Source of the DNA: Oscillospiraceae bacterium
Lineage (GTDB): Bacteria; Bacillota; Clostridia; Oscillospirales; Oscillospiraceae
Length of the DNA stretch: 64,000 nt
Assembly: GCA_902798545.1 (NCBI GenBank)
Contig: CADBWQ010000006.1
Location: forward strand, 1 to 64,000
Reading direction: 5' to 3'
The notes beneath the pieces were generated by a model, which was given only the letters and a program-made list of their open reading frames with translations, had not been told where the DNA came from and did no database searches. The position numbers and the translations under genes are program-made. Every line of letters begins with the position of its first letter. Position 1 is the stretch's first letter. Shown here piece by piece: positions 17,436 to 26,268 of the stretch.

Positions 17436-18590
17436 TCAGTCGACCGTTGCAACAGAAACGAAGTCCCAGACACCGGTCTCAGTATTGCAGGACTTAACGA
17501 ACGCACTGTCACGGAGGGCATCGCCAATATCGTCGAAGGCGATGTTGCCGGTGACGCCGGCATACTCAACGGAAGGAATGGCCTCGAGGACATCTTCCGG
17601 ATCAACAGAGCCGGCAGCCTTGAGAGCTTCAAGTGCGACATAGTAGGCATCATAGCCCATGACGGTGACAGCGGCAAGTTCGTCATTACCGCCGTTGTTG
17701 GCCAGTGCGGTAGAGTCGGACCTGATCCACTCCTTGATACCGGCATCGAACTCTGCATCCGCGCCTTCCTGATAGAAGGTTGTGACACAGATCTGAACAT
17801 CGGTGCCCTTTGCAGCATTCAGAATGACGTTGGAATCCCAGGTGTCACCGGCCAGGATCGGCATGCCGAGGGCCTGCGTGTCAGCCTTGGCAATGATCTG
17901 TGCAGCCGCCTCGGTGCTCACCGGAGAGAAGAAGACATCGCAGCCCTGATTCTGGGCATTGGTGATGTAGGTGGAGAAGTCAGAGGTGCCTTCCGGGAAC
18001 TGCTCATACACACAGTTGTCCTTGCCGAAAGCATCAATGAAGAAGTTGCACAGACCACCGGAGTAGTCATCGCCGAGTTTCGCAAGGCAGTAGGCTTTGG
18101 TAGCACCGAGTTCATTCTTGGCGAAATTGGCAAGGACCGTGCCCTGGAACGGATCCAGGAAGCAGATGCGGAAGTAGACTTCGCAGTCAGCAGTGACCTG
18201 AGGATTTGTGCATGTGACGCCGATGGCCGGAACGCCTGCATTGGCAAAGGTATCGCTGGCAGCAATGGAGACGCCGGAGCCATAGGAGCCAAGCACCAGG
18301 GATACGCCATTGGAGATCAGATCCTGAGCAGCTGTCGGAGCCTTATCATTGGAAGATGCGTTGTCCGCATAAACCAGCTGGACATCATATTCCGTGCCGC
18401 CGATCTCGACGGTCGGGGTCAGCTTGTTGGCATACTGCATGCCAAGGACTTCCTGCTTGCCGCCGGCGCCGTTATCACCGGACTGAGGCTCGAAGACGCC
18501 GATTTTGACAACCGGGTTATCCGCAAACGCCATCGGTGCCAGAGCCATGACCAGGCAGAGAATCAATGCGATTGAAAGAATCTTTTTCAT
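17436..18590 (-). CDS. livJ: Branched-chain amino acid ABC transporter substrate-binding protein
   Basis: A 384-residue extracellular binding protein of the Leu/Ile/Val-binding family (type I periplasmic-binding fold). The signal peptide MKKILSIALILCLVMALAPM ends in AFA before DNPVVKIGV, a signal-peptidase-I-type site. There is no lipobox cysteine, which is unusual for a binding protein of a Gram-positive cell. GVFEPQSGDNGAGGKQ and the ligand-binding LGSYGSGVSIAAS are visible. GGAGG precedes the ATG, and a TATAAT at 18673-18668 (minus) is a likely -10 box. Confidence 0.93.
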   Translation of the reverse strand: MKKILSIALILCLVMALAPMAFADNPVVKIGVFEPQSGDNGAGGKQEVLGMQYANKLTPTVEIGGTEYDVQLVYADNASSNDKAPTAAQDLISNGVSLVLGSYGSGVSIAASDTFANAGVPAIGVTCTNPQVTADCEVYFRICFLDPFQGTVLANFAKNELGATKAYCLAKLGDDYSGGLCNFFIDAFGKDNCVYEQFPEGTSDFSTYITNAQNQGCDVFFSPVSTEAAAQIIAKADTQALGMPILAGDTWDSNVILNAAKGTDVQICVTTFYQEGADAEFDAGIKEWIRSDSTALANNGGNDELAAVTVMGYDAYYVALEALKAAGSVDPEDVLEAIPSVEYAGVTGNIAFDDIGDALRDSAFVKSCNTETGVWDFVSVATVD

Positions 18591-18744
18591 TGTTGTTCCT
18601 CCATCTTATGATTTGATTCGGAATTGTCCGCCGTTTAAGGACGAATGTTTTCCGTTGTGATACACGCATTATACTACATCCACGTTGAAATTGCACTTGA
18701 GCATTTCGACGAAATATATCACTGATTTTAAGTCTTTTTTGAAA

Positions 18745-20022
18745 TTATGAACAAATCAGCGGTCCCTTTCTCCAGTCCTCTCCACAGATGCGCTGCTCTG
18801 CGGAAGAATAAAGCAAGGTATAGAAGTCATGGGCATTTGCATCACATTCAAAGATTTCCCTGGCCGCTGTCCCCAGCCCGGATACCTGCGCCGGTTTAGT
18901 CAGCGTAGGAACTTCGGCGCGCTCAGCCGCATTACGCAGCAGCGCCCTTCCCTTTTCATTGAATGCCAGGATGCGCGCGAAAGGCGGCAGCAGGCTCCGG
19001 TCATTTTCCTTTATCCCTAGCGCCGCGCAGCAGCAGAGGCGCCGCACTCTGGCGAGCGGGTATCGTCTGGTCGCCGCCGCATGAATCACCGCGTCATAGC
19101 TGCTCTCACGCCTGACGGCACGGTACAGTCTCTTCCCCAGCCCGTCAGACGCATCGGGCAGTGTGAGGAAGTCCTCTTCCTTCAGGAAGCGCAGCCTTGA
19201 CAGCATCAGAAGATCCTGCCGTTCCAGGTCCGCGGCAATTCGTCCTGCCGCGCTTTCCCTTCGGAAGACTGCATCTGCCGCACCTGGAACAAAGGCGCTG
19301 ATCTCCCGGCCGCCGCGGACGCGGTTTCTCAGCTCGGACGCAGAGGGAAAGTCACTCTCCCCGGCCTGGTCATGCAATGCCCCGCGCCGCATGACCGCGA
19401 GCGGCGTCATGGACAGATTCAGCTCCCGGATTGCTTTCAGATACTCCAGGGCCAGAATATTATTCGGCTGCTGCAGTTCCGGAGCAGCCCGCTGAAGCCT
19501 TCTCTCTGCGCAGATCTGTCGCGCGGATGCGAAGCTCTGCGCCGGGTTCTTCTTCAGGCAGTCACGAACTTCTTCCACAAACAGCGGATCCAGGAGCAGC
19601 CCCGCCAGTTCTTTCAGTTCCGTGAGTTTTCCGGCGCTTTCACTTCCGAAGGACAGATACGCCGCGCCGAGCGAAGCAAGGAGCGAAACCGCCCCCCGGG
19701 CGAAGCCCTCCGCAGATGCAAGCGCCCAGGGCAGCGGTAGTTCTATCACAAGGTCGACACCACTCCGGCATGCCGCTTCCGCGCGTGCGTACTTTGAGAA
19801 CACCGCAGCCTCTCCCCGCTGGACAAAGTCGCCGCTCATCACAGCGACAACGGCTGTATCCGTATCTGTGTCACAGATCGTCCCGGCAGACCTCAGGATT
19901 TCGGAAGCGTAATCTGTATCCCCCATTTTCCCGTATGCAGCCTGTCTTCGGCTTTCTTCCACATGCCAGGCATGTCCCTGATGGAAAGGATTGTATTCGG
20001 AAACAATTCCAATGGTTTTCAT
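18745..20022 (-). CDS. tmcAL: tRNA(Met) cytidine acetate ligase
   Basis: A 425-residue protein of the YlbM/TmcAL family, known to make N4-acetylcytidine at C34 of elongator tRNA-Met from acetate and ATP. The nucleotidyltransferase start GIVSEYNPFHQGHAWHVEESR carries the HxGH motif. SGDFVQRGEAAVFSKYARA and YLSFGSESA follow. It is divergent from ackA, which is notable because both handle acetate, though proximity may be chance. Confidence 0.9.
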   Translation of the reverse strand: MKTIGIVSEYNPFHQGHAWHVEESRRQAAYGKMGDTDYASEILRSAGTICDTDTDTAVVAVMSGDFVQRGEAAVFSKYARAEAACRSGVDLVIELPLPWALASAEGFARGAVSLLASLGAAYLSFGSESAGKLTELKELAGLLLDPLFVEEVRDCLKKNPAQSFASARQICAERRLQRAAPELQQPNNILALEYLKAIRELNLSMTPLAVMRRGALHDQAGESDFPSASELRNRVRGGREISAFVPGAADAVFRRESAAGRIAADLERQDLLMLSRLRFLKEEDFLTLPDASDGLGKRLYRAVRRESSYDAVIHAAATRRYPLARVRRLCCCAALGIKENDRSLLPPFARILAFNEKGRALLRNAAERAEVPTLTKPAQVSGLGTAAREIFECDANAHDFYTLLYSSAEQRICGEDWRKGPLICS

Positions 20023-20043
20023 CCGATTCTCCTGAAAAAAGAC

Positions 20044-20072
20044 TTGCGCTTTTGTATCAAAGTGTATAAAAT
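20044..20072 (+). promoter_or_regulatory. Probable ackA promoter
   Basis: TTGCGC (20044-20049), 17-base spacer and TAAAAT (20067-20072) on the plus strand. The transcript would have a leader of about 75 bases before the acetate kinase ATG. Confidence 0.5.
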
Positions 20073-20155
20073 AGGAGTGTTAGTGCGATCACCGAAATCA
20101 AGTCGCAGACAGAGCGAATGATTTACGATTTTTTGCTAAGAAAGGAACGCAAAAC

Positions 20156-21352
20156 ATGAAAATTCTTGTCATCAACGCAGGCAGCTCTTCCTTGAAGTAT
20201 CAGCTCATCGACATGGAGACCGAAGAAGTCCTCGCCAAGGGCCTCTGCGAGCGTATCGGCATCGACGGCCATCTGAAGCACAGCCCGCTGGTCGGCGGTA
20301 AGCCCGTCTTCAATGAAGATCTCCCTCTTCCGACCCACTCTGAGGCGATTGCCGCCGTCATCGACAAACTGACCAGCGCCGAGTACGGTGTGGTCTCCTC
20401 CATGCACGAGATCGATGCAGTCGGTCACCGCGTCGTCCACGGCGGCGAGAAGTTTGCATGCTCCGTGAAGATCGATGATGACGTCATGGCCGCACTTGAG
20501 GAGTGCACCCCGTTTGCCCCTCTTCACAATCCGGCCAACATCACCGGTATCAATGCCTGCAGGGCTGTCATGGGTGACGTACCGATGGTTGCCGTATTCG
20601 ACACCGCTTTCCATCAGACCATGCCCGGCAAGGCCTACATGTATGCAGTTCCCTATGAATACTATCAGAATGACGGAATTCGTCGCTATGGCTTCCACGG
20701 CACTTCTCACCGCTATGTGTCTTCCCGCTGCGCGGAACTCATGGGCAAGCCCATTGAGGAACTGAAGCTGATCTCCTGCCACATGGGCAACGGCTCTTCC
20801 ATCTGCGCCATCGATCACGGCAAGTGCGTCGACACTTCCATGGGCTTCACCCCGCTGGTTGGTCTGCCGATGGGCACCCGCTGCGGTGATCTGGACGCCG
20901 GCGTGATTCAGTTCCTGATGAACAAGTACGGCTACAGCATCGATGAGATGCTGAACATTCTGAATAAGAAGTCCGGTGTGCTGGGTGTCTCTGGTGTCTC
21001 CTCCGACTTCCGCGATCTGGACGCTGCAGCCGAGCGGGGCAATGATCGTGCCAGACTGGCGCTCGACATGTTCCATTACTGGGTTGCCAAAGTTGTCGGT
21101 TCCTATGTTGCCGCGATGAACGGTGTCGATGCCATCATCTATACCGCCGGTGTCGGCGAGAACAGCGCTGAAACCCGCGCCGCCATCAGCAGCTACTTTG
21201 GTTACCTCGGTGTCGAGATTGATCCGGTTGCCAACTCCAAGCGCGGTGAGGACATCATGATCTCCACCCCCGACTCCAAGGTCAAGGTTTTTGTCATTCC
21301 GACAAACGAAGAGCTGGTCATCGCCCGTGATACCAGAGATATCGTCGCCTGA
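20156..21352 (+). CDS. ackA: Acetate kinase
   Basis: A 398-residue ASKHA-fold kinase interconverting acetyl phosphate and acetate with ATP gain, a central fermentation step. [13 protein letters not shown], the HRVVHGGE block, [10 protein letters not shown] and [11 protein letters not shown] are complete, and [11 protein letters not shown] lies near the C-terminus. AGAAAGGA precedes the ATG. The gene has its own promoter and a strong terminator, and no pta is adjacent. Confidence 0.98.
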   Translation: MKILVINAGSSSLKYQLIDMETEEVLAKGLCERIGIDGHLKHSPLVGGKPVFNEDLPLPTHSEAIAAVIDKLTSAEYGVVSSMHEIDAVGHRVVHGGEKFACSVKIDDDVMAALEECTPFAPLHNPANITGINACRAVMGDVPMVAVFDTAFHQTMPGKAYMYAVPYEYYQNDGIRRYGFHGTSHRYVSSRCAELMGKPIEELKLISCHMGNGSSICAIDHGKCVDTSMGFTPLVGLPMGTRCGDLDAGVIQFLMNKYGYSIDEMLNILNKKSGVLGVSGVSSDFRDLDAAAERGNDRARLALDMFHYWVAKVVGSYVAAMNGVDAIIYTAGVGENSAETRAAISSYFGYLGVEIDPVANSKRGEDIMISTPDSKVKVFVIPTNEELVIARDTRDIVA

Positions 21353-21379
21353 TTTCACTGAAAAAGATTGTTTCCCTAT

Positions 21380-21410
21380 CCCCCGCTGTCGGCGGGGGAT
21401 TTTTTATTTT
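21380..21410 (+). terminator. Terminator of ackA
   Basis: CCCCCGC (21380-21386), five-base loop, GCGGGGG (21392-21398), then a long T run. The T run contains the stop codon of the convergent dut gene, so the element may serve both directions. Confidence 0.9.
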
Positions 21411-21838
21411 CCGGTACTGCCGAAGCCGCCTTCGCCGCGGGCGGTGTCGCTCAGCGCATCGGTTTCCTCAAATTCCAGCGACAGGTAGGGCAGTACAATC
21501 ATCTGGGCGATCTTCTCATGTGCTTTGACGGTTCTCGGTTCATCGGAATCGTTGTGGAGCGCAACCATATAGTTGCCCCTGTAGTCCGCGTCACAGACAC
21601 CGACGCAGTTGGCCGGTCGCAGCCCCTCCCGGGCAGCAAGTCCGCTGCGGGCAAAGATTCCCGCGAAATATCCCTCCGGGAGTTCAAACTTGAGCCCGGT
21701 ATCCACAACGGACGTGGAATGCGGCATGATAACAAGATCCTCGGGGATATCCGCATAGAGGTCATATCCGGCCGCAGCGCTACTTCCACGGGTCGGGATC
21801 ACTGCGCTTGAAGTGACCTTTTTCACTTTTATGGTCAT
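21404..21838 (-). CDS. dut: dUTP diphosphatase
   Basis: A 144-residue trimeric dUTPase that cleaves dUTP to dUMP. The five motifs are visible: AAGYDLYADIP, FARSGLAAREGL, NCVGVCDADYRGNYMVALHN, the HEKIAQMIVLPY block and the C-terminal arm GEGGFGSTGK. The start at 21838 (MTIKVKK) is chosen because GGAG lies nine bases before it; two earlier ATGs lack a usable site. Confidence 0.94.
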   Translation of the reverse strand: MTIKVKKVTSSAVIPTRGSSAAAGYDLYADIPEDLVIMPHSTSVVDTGLKFELPEGYFAGIFARSGLAAREGLRPANCVGVCDADYRGNYMVALHNDSDEPRTVKAHEKIAQMIVLPYLSLEFEETDALSDTARGEGGFGSTGK

Positions 21839-21940
21839 CTTTATACACTCCATCCTGTATATTTCTTGACGAATCACACTTCTGATAGTAGAATTGTATC
21901 ATCATTAATCATACTATATCATACGGGAGGAGAAAAAACC

Positions 21941-22879
21941 ATGCCTGAATTCCGCGATTTCTATTATCCGTCTTCCACCGGCAAAAACCAGATCCACGCC
22001 AGGATCTGCACACCGGACGGTACACCGAAAGCTGTTGTCCAGATTGCCCACGGGATTGCTGAGCATATTGATCGCTATGAGGACTTCATGCGCTTTCTTG
22101 CCGAGAACAGCTATGTTGCCGTCGGCAACGATCACCTCGGCCATGGCAAGTCCGCTGCCACTCCGGACGAGCTGGGCATTTTTGCAGAAGAAAACGGATG
22201 GAATTACGTCATTGAGGATATGAAAAAGCTGCGGGACCAGATAAAAGAACAGTATCCGGATCTCCCCTATGTTTTCTTTGGCCACAGCATGGGAAGCTTT
22301 CTGACCCGTACCTTTCTTATTAAGTACCCGGCACTGTATGACGCGGCCATTCTCAGCGGAACCGGGCAGCAATCTGCTGCCCTGGTGAACGGCGGTTATC
22401 TGGCCGCCCAGCTCCTGACGAAGAAAAATGGTCCCCGCTCCAGCGGGCAGACTCTGAACGACATGGCTTTCGGTTCCTATTGCAAGCGGATTGAGAATCC
22501 GCGCACCCCGTTTGACTGGCTGAGCAGAGATAACGATACGATGGACAGATATATTGCAGATCCTCTCTGCGGTTTCATCTGCAAAACCAGTCTGTACCGT
22601 GACATGATGGGCGGGCTGAAGTTCCTGACCGATCAGAAAAACATCAACAAAATGAACAGGAATGCGCCGGTCTACTTCATGTCCGGAGCAGAAGATCCTG
22701 TCGGCGACTACGGGAAGGGCGTGGAAAAGGCCTACAAAGCCTTCTGCCGAGCGGGTCTCACCGATGTCATGATCCGTCTCTATCCCGGCGGACGGCATGA
22801 GATGCTGAATGAGTTGAACCGCAGCGAAGTCATGCAGGACATTCTCAGCTGGCTGAACGACAGAATCAAAAAGCAGTAA
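21941..22879 (+). CDS. Alpha/beta hydrolase, monoacylglycerol lipase / lysophospholipase type
   Basis: A 312-residue serine hydrolase of the Hydrolase_4 group, acting on lysophospholipids or monoglycerides. VVQIAHGIAEHIDRYEDF is the oxyanion-side motif, FFGHSMGSFLTR the nucleophile elbow, and a C-terminal Asp (SGAEDPVGD) and His (YPGGRHEML) complete the triad. GGGAGGAG lies upstream of the ATG at 21941. No signal peptide is seen, so it is likely cytoplasmic. It stands alone between dut and nagB. Confidence 0.9.
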   Translation: MPEFRDFYYPSSTGKNQIHARICTPDGTPKAVVQIAHGIAEHIDRYEDFMRFLAENSYVAVGNDHLGHGKSAATPDELGIFAEENGWNYVIEDMKKLRDQIKEQYPDLPYVFFGHSMGSFLTRTFLIKYPALYDAAILSGTGQQSAALVNGGYLAAQLLTKKNGPRSSGQTLNDMAFGSYCKRIENPRTPFDWLSRDNDTMDRYIADPLCGFICKTSLYRDMMGGLKFLTDQKNINKMNRNAPVYFMSGAEDPVGDYGKGVEKAYKAFCRAGLTDVMIRLYPGGRHEMLNELNRSEVMQDILSWLNDRIKKQ

Positions 22880-22940
22880 ACAGTGATCTCAGCAATTTTC
22901 TGACTCTGCAAATCAGAATATCATATGGTGATGGTACAGC

Positions 22941-22969
22941 AAACAGCCACCGGTTCTCGGTGGCTGTTT
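22941..22969. terminator. Shared hairpin between convergent genes
   Basis: AAACAGCCACCG (22941-22952), loop GTTCT, CGGTGGCTGTTT (22958-22969). It lies between the ends of the hydrolase gene (plus) and nagB (minus). T tracts are weak on both sides. Confidence 0.6.
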
Positions 22970-23008
22970 GTCTGCTTTACAGAGAATGATGCCTTCGAAC
23001 ACCTGCTC

Positions 23009-23800
23009 TTACAGTCTTTCCTTCTTCTCAATGTCCAGGAAGTACTTGTAGGTATCCACGGTAAGCTCTCCGCAGGCGGCCTCGTCGCAGGCGATGATCG
23101 CCCCGTTGTGCAGCTGCAGCGCACTGCAGGTCCACTTCTGGCTGACACTGCCTTCGACCGTTGCCGCAAGCGCTCTGGCCTTGTTGTGTCCGCTGATCAG
23201 GACCAGGACCTCTTTGGAGTCGGTCACGGTTCCGATCCCGACGGACAGAGCCTGTGCCGGAACCTTCTCCGGATCATTTCCGAAAAAGCGGGAATTCACG
23301 ATGCGGGTATCTGTGGTAAGATCACGTACGCCCGTGCGGGAACTCAGAGAGGTGAAAGGCTCGTTGAATGCCAGATGACCGTCAACACCGATACCCCCCA
23401 TAAAAAGATCGATACCGCCGTAGGAAGCGATCTTTTCTTCATAGCGGGCGCACTCTCCTTCCGGATCATCCGTCATTCCGTTGAGGATGTTGATGTTCTC
23501 CGGTTTCATGTCGACCAGGTGGTCAAAGAAATTGTCGTGCATGAAGTACCAGTAGCTCTGGTCGTGCTCGTGGGGAAGGCCAAGATACTCATCCATATTG
23601 AAAGTCACGACGTTGGCAAAGCTCAGCTCTCCTGCCCGATTCTTTCTGATCAGCTCCTGATAGACGCCGATCGGAGAAGAGCCGGTGGGCAGGCCGAGCA
23701 CAAACGGTCTGTTCTCCTTGTGTGCACTGATTTTTGCTGCAATATAGTCTGCGGCCCACTTGCACATATTATCATAGTTTTCCTGAATAACAACTCTCAT
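23009..23800 (-). CDS. nagB: Glucosamine-6-phosphate deaminase
   Basis: A 263-residue enzyme converting glucosamine 6-phosphate to fructose 6-phosphate and ammonia. [38 protein letters not shown] and [14 protein letters not shown] are the conserved blocks. AGGAG precedes the ATG at 23800. There is no nagA nearby. A promoter about 250 bases upstream gives it an unusually long leader that can fold extensively. Confidence 0.96.
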   Translation of the reverse strand: MRVVIQENYDNMCKWAADYIAAKISAHKENRPFVLGLPTGSSPIGVYQELIRKNRAGELSFANVVTFNMDEYLGLPHEHDQSYWYFMHDNFFDHLVDMKPENINILNGMTDDPEGECARYEEKIASYGGIDLFMGGIGVDGHLAFNEPFTSLSSRTGVRDLTTDTRIVNSRFFGNDPEKVPAQALSVGIGTVTDSKEVLVLISGHNKARALAATVEGSVSQKWTCSALQLHNGAIIACDEAACGELTVDTYKYFLDIEKKERL

Positions 23801-24039
23801 TGTATCTGCTCCTGACATTCAAAAGAATTCATTGTGGCGAGAGGAGTTCTGTTACAGTACTTATTCTGCTTTTTGTCTCCGCTCTGACGACTCACATCTG
23901 CCGTGGCAGTATCCGCCGAGTATTTCGATCACTGCCAATCCTCGTCACCCGTTTCAGGCCTGGCGCTAACAGCCCCCTCTACCTCCTGTTCAGGTGGTTG
24001 TTTTCCGAATTCAAAGCTGACCGAGCATCCTCTGAATTC
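23801..24039 (-). other. Long structured leader of nagB (unassigned RNA element)
   Basis: Transcribed from the promoter at 24074-24046, this leader of about 239 nt shows nested pairing on the minus strand. The outer helix pairs AGAGG (23980-23976) with CCUCU (23844-23840) and CUGUUA (23972-23967) with UAACAG (23854-23849). An inner helix pairs GACGA (23946-23942) with UCGUC (23890-23886). The innermost pairs GGCAGU (23936-23931) with ACUGCC (23910-23905). No core of glmS, T-box, lysine, SAM, cobalamin, glycine or cyclic-di-nucleotide classes is recognised. No independent gene is seen here. Confidence 0.5.
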
Positions 24040-24045
24040 TCAGTT

Positions 24046-24074
24046 ATTTTAACGATTGAACGATTCTTTGTCAA
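24046..24074 (-). promoter_or_regulatory. Promoter of nagB
   Basis: Minus strand TTGACA (24074-24069), 17-base spacer and TAAAAT (24051-24046). Confidence 0.7.
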
Positions 24075-24144
24075 CAAAAACAATGTGATCCGGGTCGGAT
24101 AAACGCCCTCCTGATCCCGTGGCTGTAACAGGCTGAAAAAGAGC

Positions 24145-24173
24145 TTGACATTGGGGCAATCCTGTGCTATTAT
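24145..24173 (+). promoter_or_regulatory. Strong promoter of the initiator tRNA
   Basis: TTGACA (24145-24150), 17-base spacer and TATTAT (24168-24173), about 30 bases before the tRNA 5' end, as expected for a stable-RNA promoter. Confidence 0.85.
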
Positions 24174-24203
24174 ATATAAGCTCTCAAGGGAGCAACTGAA
24201 TAT

Positions 24204-24279
<76 letters not shown>

Positions 24280-24284
24280 TATCG

Positions 24285-24329
24285 GGTGGATGTAACGGAT
24301 TTCAGTTACATCCACCTGTTTTTTGTTTT
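24285..24329 (+). terminator. Terminator of the tRNA gene
   Basis: GGTGGATGTAAC pairs with GTTACATCCACC over 12 bp with an 8-base loop, followed by TGTTTTTTGTTTT. Confidence 0.9.
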
Positions 24330-24384
24330 ACAGTCCTTTTTTCGGGACTGAGCCCGTGGTACACTGGGGCCAGAGTACAGGTTG

Positions 24385-24577
24385 AGTATTCAAATATGAT
24401 TGACCCATCCGGCACATGGCGCAGTTGGCGTTTCAAAATCTCAATCTCAGAACGCCACGAATTTTTCTGCTCGATAGTCGTTCTGAATTCGTCGCTAATC
24501 ATCAATCGACCGAGAATGGTTTCATCCGACGTGCCAAGAAAACCAGAGATTGTATTGTCATAATAAGCTTTAGGCAT
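24385..24577 (-). pseudogene. N-terminal remnant of a DUF2075-like ATP-binding protein
   Basis: The ATG at 24577 has a perfect GGAGGT site. The first 64 or so residues (YYDNTISGFL, DETILGRL, SWRSEIEILKRQL, DGSIIFEYS) match my recollection of the N-terminal segment of DUF2075/Schlafen-like DNA/RNA helicase-type proteins, which normally run to 600 residues or more. After IIFEYSTCTL the match stops and the frame runs into the tRNA terminator. It lies 25 bp behind the AAA ATPase, so a once longer neighbour gene has been cut off. The family call is from memory of the pattern. Confidence 0.5.
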
Positions 24578-24602
24578 GTTGTACCTCCAAACGACTATAT
24601 CC

Positions 24603-26012
24603 TCAGTCTACGGACAAATTTAGTCTCTTCATAATCTCCCCATATGTCACCAGCGTAACGTTCCCAAGCTCTTTCGCCTTCTCCGCGCAGCCCTTGGTGA
24701 AGCCAGATTTGGAGAAAAGGAAGAAGTGCTTGTTCTTATACGGGAACAGCTCACTGCGCTCGATAAGCATCTTCAGGACGGTGAGATCGACCTGCTCCGC
24801 TGTCCACTTGCACTCGGCGAAGAGGGCTGTATCCTTGTCCTGCTCGCCCATGATGTCGATCTCTGTCTGGCACTTATGGACGGGATCGTTGCCCCACCAG
24901 CGGCCGAGTGATGTGAACTCCACCGGGGATTTACCGGTGAGCAGCAGCTTCCAGAGGTACTGCTTGCAGATCTCCTCGAACACCTTGCCCATATACTCGG
25001 GCAGATGAGGCTCGATGCGCTTGTAAACGAGATCTGCCGCGCCGCGCGCGATCATAGAGGCGTTCTCCGGCACGAAGCGATACCAGAAGCGGAACATATT
25101 GTCATCGATGGAATAGATCGACTTCTTGGACGCCTTCTCGCCGTAGGGCGTCTCTTTTTGCACGATGCCCAGCGCGACGAGGTTCTTGAGATAGGTGGAG
25201 CAGACGTTGGTGTCCTCACCGACCTTGCTTGAGATCTCCGACATGCGGGAGGCGCCGGTGGCGATGGCGGTGATGATCGCCGTGTAGATCGCCGGCTCCC
25301 GGACTTCCTGCTTCAGAAGATTTGTCGGCTCCTCGTAGAGGGAGGAGGTGGGATTCAGATAGGTGTTCTTGACGTTTTCCTCGATGCTGAGGCGGTCGTT
25401 CATCTGCAAAAGGTACTGCGGCGTCCCGCCTACGATCCCGTAGGCAATGGCCTTCTCCTCGGCGGAGAAGTTGCCGAAATAGCGGCAGGTCTCCTCAAAG
25501 TCGAAGGGCTGCAGCTTGATCTGCGCCGTGCGCCTGCCGTACAGCGGCGCCTTGTAGGCCAGCACGTGATCCTCCATGTAGGACATGGATGACCCGCAGA
25601 GGATCAACATCAGCTTGGAGCGGTCCTTGTACTTGTCGATCAGCAGCTGCAGCGTGGAAGCCAGACTCTTTGAGGCGCGGGCAACATAAGGATACTCGTC
25701 GATGGCCAGGATGATCCGCTCGTTCTCGGAGAGGCGGAAAATCGCCTCCAGCGCGGCCTGGAAGGAGGCAAAGGAGGTCTCGGCCTCGATGCCGCTGGCA
25801 TACTCGATGATGCTCTTGCTGAAATTCTCCAGGTTCTGCTTCGCGTTGCTCTCAACGCCCATGAAATAGATGGCTTTTTTGCCGTCGATAAAATGGTTGA
25901 TGAGCGCAGTTTTCCCAACACGCCGGCGGCCGTAGAGGACCACGAACTCGAATTTGTCGGAATTATATAATTGAGTCAGGGAGGCGAGCTCCCGCTCTCT
26001 GCCGATAAACAT
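24603..26012 (-). CDS. AAA-type ATPase of the archaeal ATPase / DUF234 family
   Basis: A 469-residue protein beginning MFIGREREL. Walker A is YGRRRVGKTALINHF, Walker B IILAIDEYPYVA, followed by a sensor-like LMLILCGSSMSYM. A winged-helix stretch (about residues 260-330, EISSKVGEDTNVCSTYLKNL) is followed by a DUF234 domain with a nuclease-like core (DPVHKCQTEIDIMGEQ, FAECKWTAEQ). Members are common and poorly understood, often suspected of mobile or defence functions. The start at 26012 is chosen over an ATG five codons earlier by GGGGG spacing. Confidence 0.85.
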   Translation of the reverse strand: MFIGRERELASLTQLYNSDKFEFVVLYGRRRVGKTALINHFIDGKKAIYFMGVESNAKQNLENFSKSIIEYASGIEAETSFASFQAALEAIFRLSENERIILAIDEYPYVARASKSLASTLQLLIDKYKDRSKLMLILCGSSMSYMEDHVLAYKAPLYGRRTAQIKLQPFDFEETCRYFGNFSAEEKAIAYGIVGGTPQYLLQMNDRLSIEENVKNTYLNPTSSLYEEPTNLLKQEVREPAIYTAIITAIATGASRMSEISSKVGEDTNVCSTYLKNLVALGIVQKETPYGEKASKKSIYSIDDNMFRFWYRFVPENASMIARGAADLVYKRIEPHLPEYMGKVFEEICKQYLWKLLLTGKSPVEFTSLGRWWGNDPVHKCQTEIDIMGEQDKDTALFAECKWTAEQVDLTVLKMLIERSELFPYKNKHFFLFSKSGFTKGCAEKAKELGNVTLVTYGEIMKRLNLSVD

Positions 26013-26042
26013 GTAGACTACCCCCATGTTAAGGTTATTTGT

Positions 26043-26071
26043 AGTATAGCACACGATATATAAATAGTCAA
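26043..26071 (-). promoter_or_regulatory. Promoter of the AAA ATPase gene
   Basis: Minus strand TTGACT (26071-26066), 17-base spacer and TATACT (26048-26043). The -35 box lies inside the left arm of the palindrome at 26062-26102. Confidence 0.7.
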
Positions 26072-26102
26072 GTACGATTCGGCAAATCGTACTTGACTAT
26101 TT
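26062..26102. promoter_or_regulatory. 18-bp perfect palindrome overlapping divergent promoters
   Basis: AATAGTCAAGTACGATT (26063-26079) is exactly complementary to 26085-26101, with one more A/T pair outside and a 5-base centre. By symmetry it holds a TTGACT on each strand. On the plus strand TTGACT (26094-26099) is followed after 17 bases by TATTTT (26117-26122), pointing to the aldo/keto reductase gene. Confidence 0.65.
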
Positions 26103-26268
26103 TAGTGATTTCAGGTATTTTTCGCCCTCGCTTTGATCGCCCATTTTGATAAAATAAGCAATTCCGTATAGGTGTTCCCTATAAAATGATTTATCGCATT
26201 CAATATTGACGGCACTGTCTTTGTTGTCTACAATGGTGTTATCACATCTGATTGGGAGCTGAGCATCA

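Noticed and set aside
20123-21358. Long open frame antisense to acetate kinase
   Set aside because: It is the mirror of a highly biased coding sequence; ackA itself has all motifs, a ribosome site, promoter and terminator.
23840-23990. Lysine riboswitch or glmS ribozyme before nagB
   Set aside because: An AGGTAGAGG start recalls the L box, but the conserved GCCGAAG and downstream core are missing; no glmS core was found either.
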